Notes under the pieces: generated by a model
The model's database searches: none
What the model was told of the DNA's origin: nothing
What the model saw: only the letters and a program-made list of their open reading frames with translations
Part shown: piece after piece, positions 30,505 through 39,689 of the stretch
How positions within the stretch are numbered: the stretch's first letter is position 1
Layout of the letters: each line of letters starts with the position of its first letter
NCBI RefSeq assembly: GCF_000009365.1
Contig: NC_008260.1
Coordinates: 1,461,501-1,525,500 of the forward strand
DNA from: Alcanivorax borkumensis SK2
Lineage (GTDB): Bacteria; Pseudomonadota; Gammaproteobacteria; Pseudomonadales; Alcanivoracaceae
Direction: 5' to 3'
Length of the DNA: 64,000 bases
Translations under genes and position numbers: made by a program

Positions 30505-30930
30505 ATGAAAGCAAAAAAGGCCATGTCGGGGTTTACCCTGCTGGAAATTATGGTTGTGGTTGCGATTATCGGCCTGCTGGCTGCGGTGATTGTGCCTAAC
30601 GTCATTGGTCAGGGGGAAGCCGCCAAGGTGGACCTGACCAAGGCCAACATGGGCAAAATCGTGCAGCAACTAGACCTATACAAGTTCAACAATGGCAGTT
30701 ATCCAAGCACTGAAGAGGGGCTGAATGGCTTAGTTGAGCGTCCCTCATCCGCTCGTAAGTGGCCTGATGGTGGCTACCTGCCCAAGGTCCCGCTCGATGC
30801 CTGGAACAATGACTACGTTTACATTAGCCCCGGTGTAGAAGGTCCCTTCGATTTGTTGTCAATGGGAGCCGATGGCGTTGAGGGGGGCGAAGGCGCCGAC
30901 GCGGACATCAACTGGCGCGAAGTTCAGTAA
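30505..30930 (+). CDS. gspG: Major pseudopilin GspG
   Basis: GspG is the main subunit of the type II secretion pseudopilus. The 141-residue preprotein has a short basic leader cut by PilD/GspO before Phe in SGFTLLEIMVVVAIIG, with Glu at +5, a hydrophobic N-terminal helix and the C-terminal region with the calcium loop seen in the family (KVPLDAWNNDYVY; ending INWREVQ). No prepilin peptidase gene lies in this window. Confidence 0.97.
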   Translation: MKAKKAMSGFTLLEIMVVVAIIGLLAAVIVPNVIGQGEAAKVDLTKANMGKIVQQLDLYKFNNGSYPSTEEGLNGLVERPSSARKWPDGGYLPKVPLDAWNNDYVYISPGVEGPFDLLSMGADGVEGGEGADADINWREVQ

Positions 30931-30931
30931 T

Positions 30932-31651
30932 ATGCGTTTGCTCCGCTCCCAGCAGTCTGGCTTCACCTTGCTGGAAATTATGGTGGTGGTGGGGCTGATT
31001 GCACTGCTGAGCGCGGTAGTGGTCAGCCAGGGTAACTGGACATCGGACGACCGGCAGCTAGAACAGGAATCTGCTCGTCTCAAGGATACCCTGGCGTTGC
31101 TCAACGAACGCAGCCTGTTTTCCGGGCAGTTATTGGCGCTACGCTTGTACCATGATGGCTGGGAGCCTCTAGCCTACGATATTGTAACCGCAGACTTTGT
31201 CCCCATCGAAGATACCGCCCTCAAGCCACGTCAAACCCCTCCGTCGCTAGAACTGGTTTGGCAGCTAGATGAACTGGCGGATGAAGAACAAGCCAGCCTT
31301 AGCCAGGTTGCTGAAAGCCTAGTCAAGCAAGACACCTCTTTGGATCTGGGTGAAGGTGTGCTCGGCGACGAGGATGATGAGAGAGCGGCATTACAGCGCA
31401 AAGAAAATCGGGGAGGCGAAGATGAGAAGGAAAAGGTATTCCCCCAGGTATTCTTTTTCCCCAGTGGCGAAGTCTCTCCGGTAACGCTATCGATACGAAG
31501 CCTTGCTGATATGGAAACAGTGCAGCGCTGGCAAGTGTCGGCCTTAGGGCAAATTTCCGACCCGGACCTACAGCAGGACGAAGATAAGGAACAGAGAAAA
31601 GAAGAATGGTTAGAGCGGCGCGCACGGATGATTGAGGAAGAACCGGAATGA
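30932..31651 (+). CDS. gspH: Minor pseudopilin GspH with an acidic/charged insertion
   Basis: GspH is a minor pseudopilin. The start is ATG 30932 directly after gspG, giving 239 residues, noticeably longer than the usual 150-190. The prepilin motif is SGFTLLEIMVVVGLIAL. The extra length comes from a strongly charged segment (about residues 112-172, with GDEDDERAALQRKE and GGEDEKEK) and a charged C-terminal tail ending IEEEPE. An open frame upstream of the ATG overlaps gspG and is not used. Confidence 0.85.
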   Translation: MRLLRSQQSGFTLLEIMVVVGLIALLSAVVVSQGNWTSDDRQLEQESARLKDTLALLNERSLFSGQLLALRLYHDGWEPLAYDIVTADFVPIEDTALKPRQTPPSLELVWQLDELADEEQASLSQVAESLVKQDTSLDLGEGVLGDEDDERAALQRKENRGGEDEKEKVFPQVFFFPSGEVSPVTLSIRSLADMETVQRWQVSALGQISDPDLQQDEDKEQRKEEWLERRARMIEEEPE

Positions 31652-32028
31652 AACAGCAGCGCGGTTTTACGCTTGTAGAAGTGTTGGTCGCTGTCTCCAT
31701 TCTTGCTCTGGTTATGGTGGTGCTTGGTCAAACCATGGGTTCCACAGCTCGCGCCTATACCAATATTAATGAGACCCATCTCGGCTTCTTAGTTGCCTCG
31801 GATAAATTAGTGGAAATGCAGGTGTACCAACAGTGGCCGTCCACCGGTGAGTCCGATTCTACCGTCACTCGAAATGGTCGTGATTGGTGGGTCAATACCC
31901 GGGTCAGTGAAGGCCCATATCCCGATACCCGCCGGGTAGATATTGAAGTCGGCATGATGCAGGACGATGATCAAGGTCAAATGGCGTATCACCTAGCCAG
32001 TCTGATCGGGAAACCGGCCTCCGGATGA
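31648..32028 (+). CDS. gspI: Minor pseudopilin GspI
   Basis: GspI is one of the tip-complex minor pseudopilins (GspI-J-K). The 126-residue protein has the prepilin motif RGFTLVEVLVAVSILALVM close to the N-terminus, with Glu at +5. It overlaps gspH by 4 bp and gspJ by 4 bp. The C-terminal half has the normal GspI core (WWVNTRVSEG). Confidence 0.93.
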   Translation: MKQQRGFTLVEVLVAVSILALVMVVLGQTMGSTARAYTNINETHLGFLVASDKLVEMQVYQQWPSTGESDSTVTRNGRDWWVNTRVSEGPYPDTRRVDIEVGMMQDDDQGQMAYHLASLIGKPASG

Positions 32029-32684
32029 TCAACATCCAGCACGCCACTAGCCGCCAGCGTTCCTTCCAGCACGGTTTTACTCTGCTGGAAATGGTTATCA
32101 CCATCGCGATTTTTGCGTTTATCTATGTCTGGGTGGCAAGCTTTCTTAGTAGCGCACTGCAAGGCCGTGAGCAGCTCAAAGAAGGTGCAGATGAGATGGA
32201 GCGTAACCAGCGGGCGGTGACGTTCCTAACCCTCGACTTCGAGCAGCTAATCAACCGTCCGGTCAGGGATCCTTATGGTGACCCGCAGCCCGCCATTCTC
32301 GGCCGTGACAATTATGTTGAATTTACCCGTTTAGGATGGTCCAACCCATTTGGACTGCGTAAGCGTAGCGAAATGCAGCGTGTGGTATACGCTTTAGAAG
32401 ATGACACCCTGTATCGCCGTTATTGGCCGGTGCTAGACACTAACGTGGCCACCGAGTACCAGCAGGACGTGCTAATCGACCGTGTGGAGCGCTTCACTGT
32501 ACGCTATCTTGATCTCACCCCCCAAGGCGAATGGCAATGGCTGGAGTTGTGGCCAGATGTGAGCATGACGGCAGTACCCGTTTGGCAGCAACGCCTGCCA
32601 AAAAGTATTGAGGTAGAGATCGAACTAGAAAATGGCAACATTGTGCACAGGTATTACCGAACAGTGGTGAATCCATGGGGATGA
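32025..32684 (+). CDS. gspJ: Minor pseudopilin GspJ
   Basis: GspJ forms the pseudopilus tip with GspI and GspK. The 219-residue protein has a basic leader of about 17 residues, the cleavage motif HGFTLLEMVITIAIFAFI and the family core (LTLDFEQLINRPVRD, VYALEDDTLYRRYWP). It overlaps both gspI and gspK. Confidence 0.94.
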   Translation: MINIQHATSRQRSFQHGFTLLEMVITIAIFAFIYVWVASFLSSALQGREQLKEGADEMERNQRAVTFLTLDFEQLINRPVRDPYGDPQPAILGRDNYVEFTRLGWSNPFGLRKRSEMQRVVYALEDDTLYRRYWPVLDTNVATEYQQDVLIDRVERFTVRYLDLTPQGEWQWLELWPDVSMTAVPVWQQRLPKSIEVEIELENGNIVHRYYRTVVNPWG

Positions 32685-33748
32685 CGGTAAACCTGTCAGG
32701 TCGAATGACTCGAAGGCAAGGGGGCATGGCGTTGGTGATCGTGCTGCTACTGCTAGCCTTACTGACGACCATTACCGTTGAAGTGCTTTTCCGGCAAGAT
32801 CGTTTCCTTACCCGCGCCGATAATCTATTGCAATGGGACAAGCGCTACCAGTACGCCATGGCAGCTGAGGTGGTTGCCCAGCAGGGTCTAATTGATGACT
32901 TGCAGGATGACCAAAAGAATAACGCCCTAGTGGATGATTGCGTTGACGAGCAGTGGGCCGTGCAATTGCCGCCAACGCCCTATGAAGATGCCATACTCAG
33001 CGCCAGCGTGCAGGACCTGCAAGGCCGTTTCAATTTGAACTGGCTCATTACCGCAGAAGGTGACAATTTTGTTCGAGACCAGGATGGTATCGACAGGCTC
33101 ACCCGCCTGATCGAGCTCACCTTTCCCCAAGAAACAGACGCATCGCGGCTCGCCAACGAAATGGCCGACTGGCTAGATTCCAACAATATAGTGGACGGAG
33201 TTGAAGGGGCGGAAGATGCGGATTACCGCACCCGGCGGACTCCAAATATGCCCGCCGCGCATGAATCTGAACTGCGTGCCTTGCTCAGCTTCCAGGTAGC
33301 TAACCAGCCCCAGGACGGCATGATTTGGGGCTTGTTTACAGCTTTGCCATTGGGCACAACATTGAACGTTAATACTGCACCGCTTCAGGTACTGGATGCG
33401 GTGTTAGGTGCCACGGCGGGTGATACCGCGGCACAAGCTATTGTTAAAGAGCGGGAGCAGGAGCCGATTGACGCCATTAGCGACCTGATGCAGGTTGCTC
33501 CTTTTAGTGAAATGGATCCCGACATCAAGCAGCAGATAAGCAGCTTGCTCGGTGTCAGCAGTGAGTATTTTCAGGTTATGGTGGATGTAGAGGTCGACGG
33601 ACAACTAAGTCGCCTAGTAAGCCGGCTGCGCCGCCGCAATGGTGACGGGCAGAGCACTGAAGTATTTAGTCGGCAGGTCAGCCCATTGCTAACCCCACTC
33701 GAACCGGCATGCAATCCCTTCTACAATGTGACCCAAGGCTCGTCTTGA
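32675..33748 (+). CDS. gspK: Minor pseudopilin GspK
   Basis: GspK caps the pseudopilus and carries a large alpha domain. The 357-residue protein has the leader ending RQGGMALVIVLLLLALL. As is usual for GspK, the +5 Glu of the other pseudopilins is absent (Val here). The helix-rich alpha domain (about 100-250) contains ANEMADWLDSNN. It overlaps gspJ by 10 bp. A non-coding gap of about 110 bp follows before gspL. Confidence 0.93.
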   Translation: MGMTVNLSGRMTRRQGGMALVIVLLLLALLTTITVEVLFRQDRFLTRADNLLQWDKRYQYAMAAEVVAQQGLIDDLQDDQKNNALVDDCVDEQWAVQLPPTPYEDAILSASVQDLQGRFNLNWLITAEGDNFVRDQDGIDRLTRLIELTFPQETDASRLANEMADWLDSNNIVDGVEGAEDADYRTRRTPNMPAAHESELRALLSFQVANQPQDGMIWGLFTALPLGTTLNVNTAPLQVLDAVLGATAGDTAAQAIVKEREQEPIDAISDLMQVAPFSEMDPDIKQQISSLLGVSSEYFQVMVDVEVDGQLSRLVSRLRRRNGDGQSTEVFSRQVSPLLTPLEPACNPFYNVTQGSS

Positions 33749-33859
33749 TACACTGGACTAACGGAGCAGGCTGTTAGAAAGTGCATTAAGCGTCGGCCAT
33801 GCCAGACGGACACATGCAAAGATAATAACGCGGATATAACGACCAAAGGACACAACAGC

Positions 33860-34999
33860 GTGGCAGAGGCTCCACTGATTTATTTAAGCGGTGCAGGGGG
33901 AACGGAACTGGATCTTGAACATCCGGTGCTGTTGCAGCGAAACCCTGCGGAACACGTCCAGGTCATGAGCCTGCGCGAAGCGCTGGAACAGTCTGCCGGC
34001 CAGACCCTCCATGTCATTGTCAGCGTAGCATTTGCCCGGCTAACCCATGTTAGCCTGAGCCGAAAACAGGCACGTCATATGCAGCGCATTCTTCCGTATT
34101 TGCTGGAAGAACAGATGCTGGACAACCCTGAATCACTGTGGTTTGTTTCCCGCAAAGGCAGCGGTGATGACTATGAAGTGACCGCCATTGCTCGACAATT
34201 TATCGAGCAACTCAAACGGTGGGCCGCAGAACAAGACGTACTGATCACCTCCCTGCAGGTGGACGCTGAGCGGTTGCAGGGTCAAGCACCTCTGATTGCT
34301 GAGTTGGACGAAAATCAGACGCTATTAATGGCAGACCGAGATCGTTGCCTAGTGGTTGATGCTCAGCAGCGTGATGGTGTGCAGGCCCTGTTTGGCGACA
34401 GCCTCAATGAGCCTATGGTGTTATCCGGCCCAACGGCGTTTGTTGACGCCTTGCGTAACGGTTCAGGGCAGGAATTACTCACAGGCCCCTATGCCCCAAA
34501 ACAAAAGAAAGGCAGTAATACAACGTTTGCTCCTTGGAAGCCACTTGGCATTCTTGCTGCATCCGTATTTGTACTGGCTCTGGTGGCCATCTGGGTGCAA
34601 CAGTGGCGTTATAATCAGGCGGCCGAAGCGACTTTCGCCGATGCCCAGACGCTATTCGAGAACCTGTTCCCCGGTGATAAGGCCTCTGCGGCCCTGAGTC
34701 GCCAGTTTGAGGGCCGGCTTGCTCGCCTTGGTGGCGGTAGCAAGTCGGGGCAGGCTGATTTCTTCCCACTTCTGAGACCAGTGGCGCAAGTGTTGAAAGA
34801 GATAAACGTTGACCCCAAGCGGCTGCAATACGATCAACGTGAAAATACGCTGCTATTGGATGTTGGCGCTAAGGATTATGCCCAACTGGAACAACTTCAG
34901 AATGCGCTCAAAAAACAGGGAGCACGCGCCTCAATAGCAAATTATCGCAATAGTGCTCAGGGCGTGAGCGCGCGAATCAAGGTGGAGCAGCCGGGATGA
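33860..34999 (+). CDS. gspL: Type II secretion actin-like protein GspL
   Basis: GspL is the bitopic inner-membrane protein whose actin-like cytoplasmic part (about 1-215) binds GspE. A single membrane helix lies about 230-250 (LGILAASVFVLALVAIW), followed by a periplasmic ferredoxin-like domain. The 379 residues fit the family. The start is GTG at 33860, with AAAGGA nine bases upstream. Confidence 0.9.
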   Translation: MAEAPLIYLSGAGGTELDLEHPVLLQRNPAEHVQVMSLREALEQSAGQTLHVIVSVAFARLTHVSLSRKQARHMQRILPYLLEEQMLDNPESLWFVSRKGSGDDYEVTAIARQFIEQLKRWAAEQDVLITSLQVDAERLQGQAPLIAELDENQTLLMADRDRCLVVDAQQRDGVQALFGDSLNEPMVLSGPTAFVDALRNGSGQELLTGPYAPKQKKGSNTTFAPWKPLGILAASVFVLALVAIWVQQWRYNQAAEATFADAQTLFENLFPGDKASAALSRQFEGRLARLGGGSKSGQADFFPLLRPVAQVLKEINVDPKRLQYDQRENTLLLDVGAKDYAQLEQLQNALKKQGARASIANYRNSAQGVSARIKVEQPG

Positions 35000-35514
35000 G
35001 CAGTGCAGCAGAACTGAAGAAACTGGCGGCTCAACGTCGAGAACAGGCAGTACAGTGGTACGAAAGTAGAGAACCCCGAGAACAACACATCCTGAAAATA
35101 TTGGCCGTGGTAGCGTTTGTGGTGCTGCTGTATTGGTTGCTCTGGGCTCCGTCGGTCGCGGCCAGGGATCAGGCAAAGAAGCAATTTATGGTCAATCAGC
35201 AGACGTTACAGTGGATCCAGGACAATCGCGAAGCGGTAATCGCGGCTCGGCGGAGCGATGTATCGTCAGCACAACCCAACGGCAATTGGACCGGTAACGT
35301 GAGCCGTAGTGCTGATCAGTTTGGCCTTACTTTGAAAGGCTTTTCACCGGATGGTAATCGCGCCGTGCGTATCCAGATGGAAAATCAGGCAACCTCTCAA
35401 ACGGTACTTTGGCTGCAATCGCTTCAGCAGAGCGGCATACAGATAAGCAACCTTGAAATGACGCCTGGTGAGAAATCGGGTACCGCTACGGTGCGTGCGA
35501 CCCTGCAGAAGTAA
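34996..35514 (+). CDS. gspM: Type II secretion protein GspM
   Basis: GspM partners GspL in the inner membrane. The 172-residue protein has a short cytoplasmic N-terminus, one membrane helix (about 35-53, ILAVVAFVVLLYWLLW) and a periplasmic ferredoxin-like domain with GFSPDGNRAVRIQMEN. Its start overlaps the gspL stop by 4 bp. The gsp run ends here: gspN, gspC and gspD are not in the window. Confidence 0.9.
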   Translation: MSSAAELKKLAAQRREQAVQWYESREPREQHILKILAVVAFVVLLYWLLWAPSVAARDQAKKQFMVNQQTLQWIQDNREAVIAARRSDVSSAQPNGNWTGNVSRSADQFGLTLKGFSPDGNRAVRIQMENQATSQTVLWLQSLQQSGIQISNLEMTPGEKSGTATVRATLQK

Positions 35515-35996
35515 GCGGTAAGGCGCCACAAAAAAATGAGTTGATGGCCGTAATCGCTATACGGCCCTACGCCTATCTCTGTCGTTTAGCTGTACTAAGC
35601 AGCCGGCCTGCTCATGAGCGCAATGCCACTGCCGTCGGCTGAATCGCGGCCGGGTTAGCCTAGTTTTAGAGTAAATATAGTGACATGGGCATCTTGGGAT
35701 CAACGGGATGTGGGACATGACTCAGTGGTCAACAGTAGCGTTAGCCCTGTTCCCATAATAACGATTCAGGTGCAAGCTTAGCGTTTGCAGCTCATTGTGA
35801 GACGCTGGCGTTACCGTCTTTTCACTAACGAATCAGTGTTGCTCTGTGCTGCACTGTACCCCTATAGAGTCGTCACTATAGATTGATTGGCAACCCGTCA
35901 GGGAGCAAATACCCTCGAAAGAAAATTAAGGCTATAACAGCGATCGCATGTGGCTGGGTACTCTGTTTATTATGCTGTTATTGTTATGAGGGTGTT
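35515..35996. other. Intergenic region after gspM
   Basis: These roughly 480 bases hold no gene I can support. There is a short inverted repeat, GGCCGT/ACGGCC (about 35545-35565), shortly after gspM, possibly a weak terminator. A frame open from TTG 35883 reads into the next gene, but I place its start at 35997. Confidence 0.5.
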
Positions 35997-36749
35997 ATGA
36001 ACCAAACCGGTCGATCAAATCTGATCGCAGCCACGGCTATGTGGTTTGTCTATGCGGTCACGATCGTTATGCTGGCCGTAATACTGTGTTGGGCGCTTTA
36101 TAGTCAGGTAAATTATGGTTATCGGTTCTGGTACCAAACTCTGGGTATTGGTAGCCATATACAAGTCTATGGTCCTCAGAATCGTTTTAACGCTGGCTTT
36201 GAACAGCTGTCCGCCGAGAAACACGTGGAAGCTTTTGAACAAATCCGTGATGCGGTCCATAACGGTGGCATGGGGCTGGCTGATATCGACTACCAACCAC
36301 CAGGCAAAGAGCCACGCCCTTTGTTACACCATGCGGAAGTTCAGCACTTGCAGGATGTGGCTGATTTTATTGATAGAGGCCGCATACTTTTCTTGGTATT
36401 GCTGGCGCTCTGGTTACCTTTAGCCTGTCTAAATATCAGGCTGAAATCACCACCGATACGGTGGCGCCTTGGCATTACTGTTTTCACTCTAGGGGCTATG
36501 TTAGCGTGGTTGTTGATTGCCGGCCCGACCCAGGTTTTCTATCAGTTTCACCTCTGGATCTTTCCCGCTGACCATCAGTGGTTTTTCTATTGGCAAGATT
36601 CGCTGATGAGTACATTGATGAAAGCGCCGGTTTTATTCGGTGGCATTGCAATGGTAATCGCTTTGGGAGCATTACTGCTCACGCCAGTTCTTTACTGGTT
36701 CGGTTTGTGGGGAGCGCGCATAGTGCTTCAGCACCCAGCAGATAACTGA
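35997..36749 (+). CDS. DUF1461-type integral membrane protein
   Basis: The protein of about 250 residues has one N-terminal membrane helix, a soluble extracytoplasmic loop (about 45-130) and three more helices. The segment FYQFHLWIFPADHQWFFYWQD matches the style of DUF1461 (TIGR01906) proteins, whose function is not known. The start is taken as ATG 35997 because GAGGG precedes it. An earlier TTG at 35883 would add a second hydrophobic stretch. It is followed after about 30 bp by the PEP-synthase-like gene, suggesting a shared transcript. Confidence 0.7.
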   Translation: MNQTGRSNLIAATAMWFVYAVTIVMLAVILCWALYSQVNYGYRFWYQTLGIGSHIQVYGPQNRFNAGFEQLSAEKHVEAFEQIRDAVHNGGMGLADIDYQPPGKEPRPLLHHAEVQHLQDVADFIDRGRILFLVLLALWLPLACLNIRLKSPPIRWRLGITVFTLGAMLAWLLIAGPTQVFYQFHLWIFPADHQWFFYWQDSLMSTLMKAPVLFGGIAMVIALGALLLTPVLYWFGLWGARIVLQHPADN

Positions 36750-36782
36750 CAAACGATCGGCAAAACAAATAAGAAACGGCTA

Positions 36783-38816
36783 ATGAGCATTGAAGTACTG
36801 ACTGCGGATATTGAGGGCGGCGAAAACTTGCAGCGTTGGGCTGCCATGGGCTTACCTATTCCGCCAAGTTGGCGCATTAGTCGTCAAGTTATAACAGGCA
36901 ATTCTGTTCAGTGGTTGACGCAACAGCTTGCTACCTTGGCACACATGTTTTCAGGCGACCGTTACTGGGTGTTGCAACAAGGGCCAATGAATCCGGAGTC
37001 ACGTCGAGAAAGCCTGTTAAATCTGGATTCAGATGAAGCGCTCGCTGCGGCACTTCAACGCATTTTCCAGCGTGCTCCAGGGCCAGATCATGTGGTGATT
37101 CAAGCGTTACCAAAACAACACGCTGCCGGCGTGCTATTTACCCGACACCCTTTGCGCCAAGATCTACCGCATATGGTGGTTGAAGGAGTCGTAGGTGGTA
37201 ACAGTGAACGTCAGCGGCTTATTTTCGATGAAAATGACCGGTTGGTGTATGCCCCTGAGGCTCAATTGCCTTTAAACCAACAGGTCGGTGAAGCCCTTTT
37301 TTGTCGGCTTCACCGTCAGCTTAAAGATAATTTTAAACATCCACAGGCTGGAGAGTGGGTTTTTGATGGTGAGCAACTATGGCTGTTGCAAACCCTTCCT
37401 GTAGGTTCGCTCTCTGTACCCAAAGAAGCCTGGGCCCGCCGGGCTGGGGTAGGGCTTTTCAATCAGGTGGAAACTCCTCTGTGGTATACCCTGGCCGGGC
37501 GATGGTTAAAAGCCGGCTTCTGGGAACCGCTAGTAGAAAGTGCCGGGTGGAAAGGGCTCGCCAAGGTTGAACCTTACCGGCGTCAACATAGCCATATTTA
37601 CACCAATTGTGCGTTCTTTCGTGAGCTTCAGCGCGAACACCCAGGGGCCGCACGATTTGTGCCACCAGCATGGCAATCTCTGGAATGTGACCCTGCATCT
37701 GCTCCACAAACGGTAGGCTCCTCATTTTCTAAGAGCATTAACCAATGGCGGCAGAGCTGGATCTTGTTGGAGCTGTCACTGAATGTGCAGAAGTGGAAGC
37801 AACCAGAGGTAACCCGTGAGGGCCTATGGCGCGCTTTTATGCGCCTTGATGCCATGGGAGAGTCCCTTAGCCGCGTAGAAGGTGAGCTTGCCTACCTAAG
37901 GCTGGCAGATGCATTGGTCGATTATCGTGCGCCTCTGCCTTTGACGTTGCTGGTTACGCCTACTGAACTTCGGGCCCTGCAATCCCTGGTGGCTGGCGAG
38001 GTGGATTCGGTACGTGATACAGCATTACGACCGGGTGTTGATCCTGTCCATGCCCCCTTGAATGAGGGGCCGGCTCAAGCGTCTACACTTAATAGATTGC
38101 AACAACCGGGAATCGTTAGCGACGCCCCGTTGGCGCAACTCTCAGATGCGGACGAGCAGGCATTTAAAATGGCACGAACCGCTCGCGGGCTGCGTTTTGC
38201 TATTGGTAATCGTCTACGGCAACTACTTCGTTCCATGGCGGCTATTGCGGTTGAGCAAGGGACGCTACAACACCTTGATGATATTCATTTTCTGTACTTT
38301 GATGAGCTTTGGCAGCTGTGGATGGGATCAGCATTGCCTGCCAGCGCCAATAAAGCTGTGATCGGTGATCGTAAACTGCGTTACCTTGATGATGGCCTAC
38401 AGGGAGCGCCGGACTGGAAGATGGACCAAGTAGGGTACGGTTTTGGCGGCGGACAGCGTCTTAGCCCTCTATTACGTGGGCTGACGCTGGTGCCTGGTTC
38501 TGCTGAAGGTGCCATTCGCCGTGTATGCAGTGCCTGGTGCCTTAACAAGGTACAGCCTGGCGACATTGTTGTGGTAGATGAGGTCGATCCCGCTTGGTTG
38601 CCCTGGCTGGTACAAGCAGCAGGGCTGGTGATTGCCCAACAGGACCCTGCTAACGGCGCGGCTAGCTTAGCTGTGACATATGGGATTCCCGCTATTTGGG
38701 GCGCCAGCGACGTGATGCATAGTGTTCAGGATGCGCTGCAGGGCACTCTAGACGCGACCCATGGCAAGCTTGCCATGGCGTCGGATATGAATAACGATGA
38801 CGTTACTGTGCAGTAA
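36783..38816 (+). CDS. Degenerate PEP-synthase/rifampicin-phosphotransferase-like protein
   Basis: The 677-residue protein has the layout of rifampicin phosphotransferase: a PPDK-type ATP-binding domain (about 1-210; GVLFTRHP near 116, EWVFDGEQLWLLQTLP near 190-206), a long helical middle domain and a C-terminal swivelling domain (about 570-660; GDIVVVDEVDPAW, YGIPAIWG). The phospho-carrier His, normally nine residues before the Gly of GIPA, is Gly625 (NGAAS). The usual VRSS-type ATP-binding stretch near the N-terminus is not recognisable, and there is no PEP-binding barrel. It is therefore probably not a phosphotransferase. Flanking genes both encode membrane proteins of unknown function. 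Confidence 0.75.
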   Translation: MSIEVLTADIEGGENLQRWAAMGLPIPPSWRISRQVITGNSVQWLTQQLATLAHMFSGDRYWVLQQGPMNPESRRESLLNLDSDEALAAALQRIFQRAPGPDHVVIQALPKQHAAGVLFTRHPLRQDLPHMVVEGVVGGNSERQRLIFDENDRLVYAPEAQLPLNQQVGEALFCRLHRQLKDNFKHPQAGEWVFDGEQLWLLQTLPVGSLSVPKEAWARRAGVGLFNQVETPLWYTLAGRWLKAGFWEPLVESAGWKGLAKVEPYRRQHSHIYTNCAFFRELQREHPGAARFVPPAWQSLECDPASAPQTVGSSFSKSINQWRQSWILLELSLNVQKWKQPEVTREGLWRAFMRLDAMGESLSRVEGELAYLRLADALVDYRAPLPLTLLVTPTELRALQSLVAGEVDSVRDTALRPGVDPVHAPLNEGPAQASTLNRLQQPGIVSDAPLAQLSDADEQAFKMARTARGLRFAIGNRLRQLLRSMAAIAVEQGTLQHLDDIHFLYFDELWQLWMGSALPASANKAVIGDRKLRYLDDGLQGAPDWKMDQVGYGFGGGQRLSPLLRGLTLVPGSAEGAIRRVCSAWCLNKVQPGDIVVVDEVDPAWLPWLVQAAGLVIAQQDPANGAASLAVTYGIPAIWGASDVMHSVQDALQGTLDATHGKLAMASDMNNDDVTVQ

Positions 38817-38875
38817 CCTGGGTAGGCCGAGAAGCTCGCCTAGGTAAGTGGTTGTTTTCCTTTTAAAGGTGAGAG

Positions 38876-39676
38876 GTGAGAGCCGTGCCCCAACCCCCGA
38901 CCCAAGAAGAAGATACCCGGCCATTTGTGGCTCCATGCCACAGCATTGATAACACCGCACCGCTGCGTTGGTTGCGCAAAGGGTGGCGCGACTTTCTTAA
39001 TGCACCGGGGCCAAGCCTGCTCTATGGCGCGATAATGGTCTTTATCAGCTACCTAATTAGTGCCGCGACCTGGTGGTTCGGCAATATGGGCCTGTATCTT
39101 GGCCTACTTTCAGGCTTTGTGTTCTTGGGGCCGCTACTCGCACTCAATCTTTACGCCATTAGTATCCAGTTGCAACAAGGCCGCCAACCAAGCCTGTCAG
39201 AAAGTCTGAAGCAGGCACGTTCATGCTTGGGGGATGCCCTGACCTTTACGGTCATTCTGGTGGTGGTATTTTTGGTGTGGGCCAGGGCCGCTAATTTGAT
39301 CTATATCTTTTACCCGGTGAACGAGTGGCATTTGGAAAATGTGCTGCTTTTTTTTGGAGTCGGCAGTAGCGTAGGAGCGTTATTTTGCGCCATCGTTTTC
39401 ACGGTTAGTGCCTTTTCGTTGCCCATGATTATGGATCGCAAGACCGATATGGTCACGGGGGTTATCACGAGTACAAATGCGGTATTACGGAATAAGCTAC
39501 CTCTATTTATCTGGGCCAGCTTGATTGGGGGTTGCCTATTGGTCGGGCTGTTAACAGCATATCTAGGTTTATTGGTGCTACTACCGGTACTTGGCTTTGC
39601 TACCTGGCATGCTTACCGAGAGGTGATCGACGCAGAGGAATGGGAACCGCGATTTGAGTTGCCCAAAGAAGATTGA
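38876..39676 (+). CDS. DUF2189-type integral membrane protein
   Basis: The 266-residue protein has about six membrane helices after a polar N-terminal tail and resembles DUF2189 proteins, with APLRWLRKGWRDF before the first helix and a GPLLALNLYAIS segment. The function is unknown. The start is GTG 38876 with AGGTGAG upstream; GTG 38885 is also possible. It is in line with the two preceding genes, with about 60 bp between. Confidence 0.7.
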   Translation: MRAVPQPPTQEEDTRPFVAPCHSIDNTAPLRWLRKGWRDFLNAPGPSLLYGAIMVFISYLISAATWWFGNMGLYLGLLSGFVFLGPLLALNLYAISIQLQQGRQPSLSESLKQARSCLGDALTFTVILVVVFLVWARAANLIYIFYPVNEWHLENVLLFFGVGSSVGALFCAIVFTVSAFSLPMIMDRKTDMVTGVITSTNAVLRNKLPLFIWASLIGGCLLVGLLTAYLGLLVLLPVLGFATWHAYREVIDAEEWEPRFELPKED

Positions 39677-39689
39677 AATTTGACTGATA

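Noticed and set aside
35868..35885. Sequence reminiscent of a phage T7 promoter (CTATAG repeats around AGTCGT)
   Set aside because: Only part of the consensus matches, there are no phage genes near, and two CTATAG hexamers can arise by chance.
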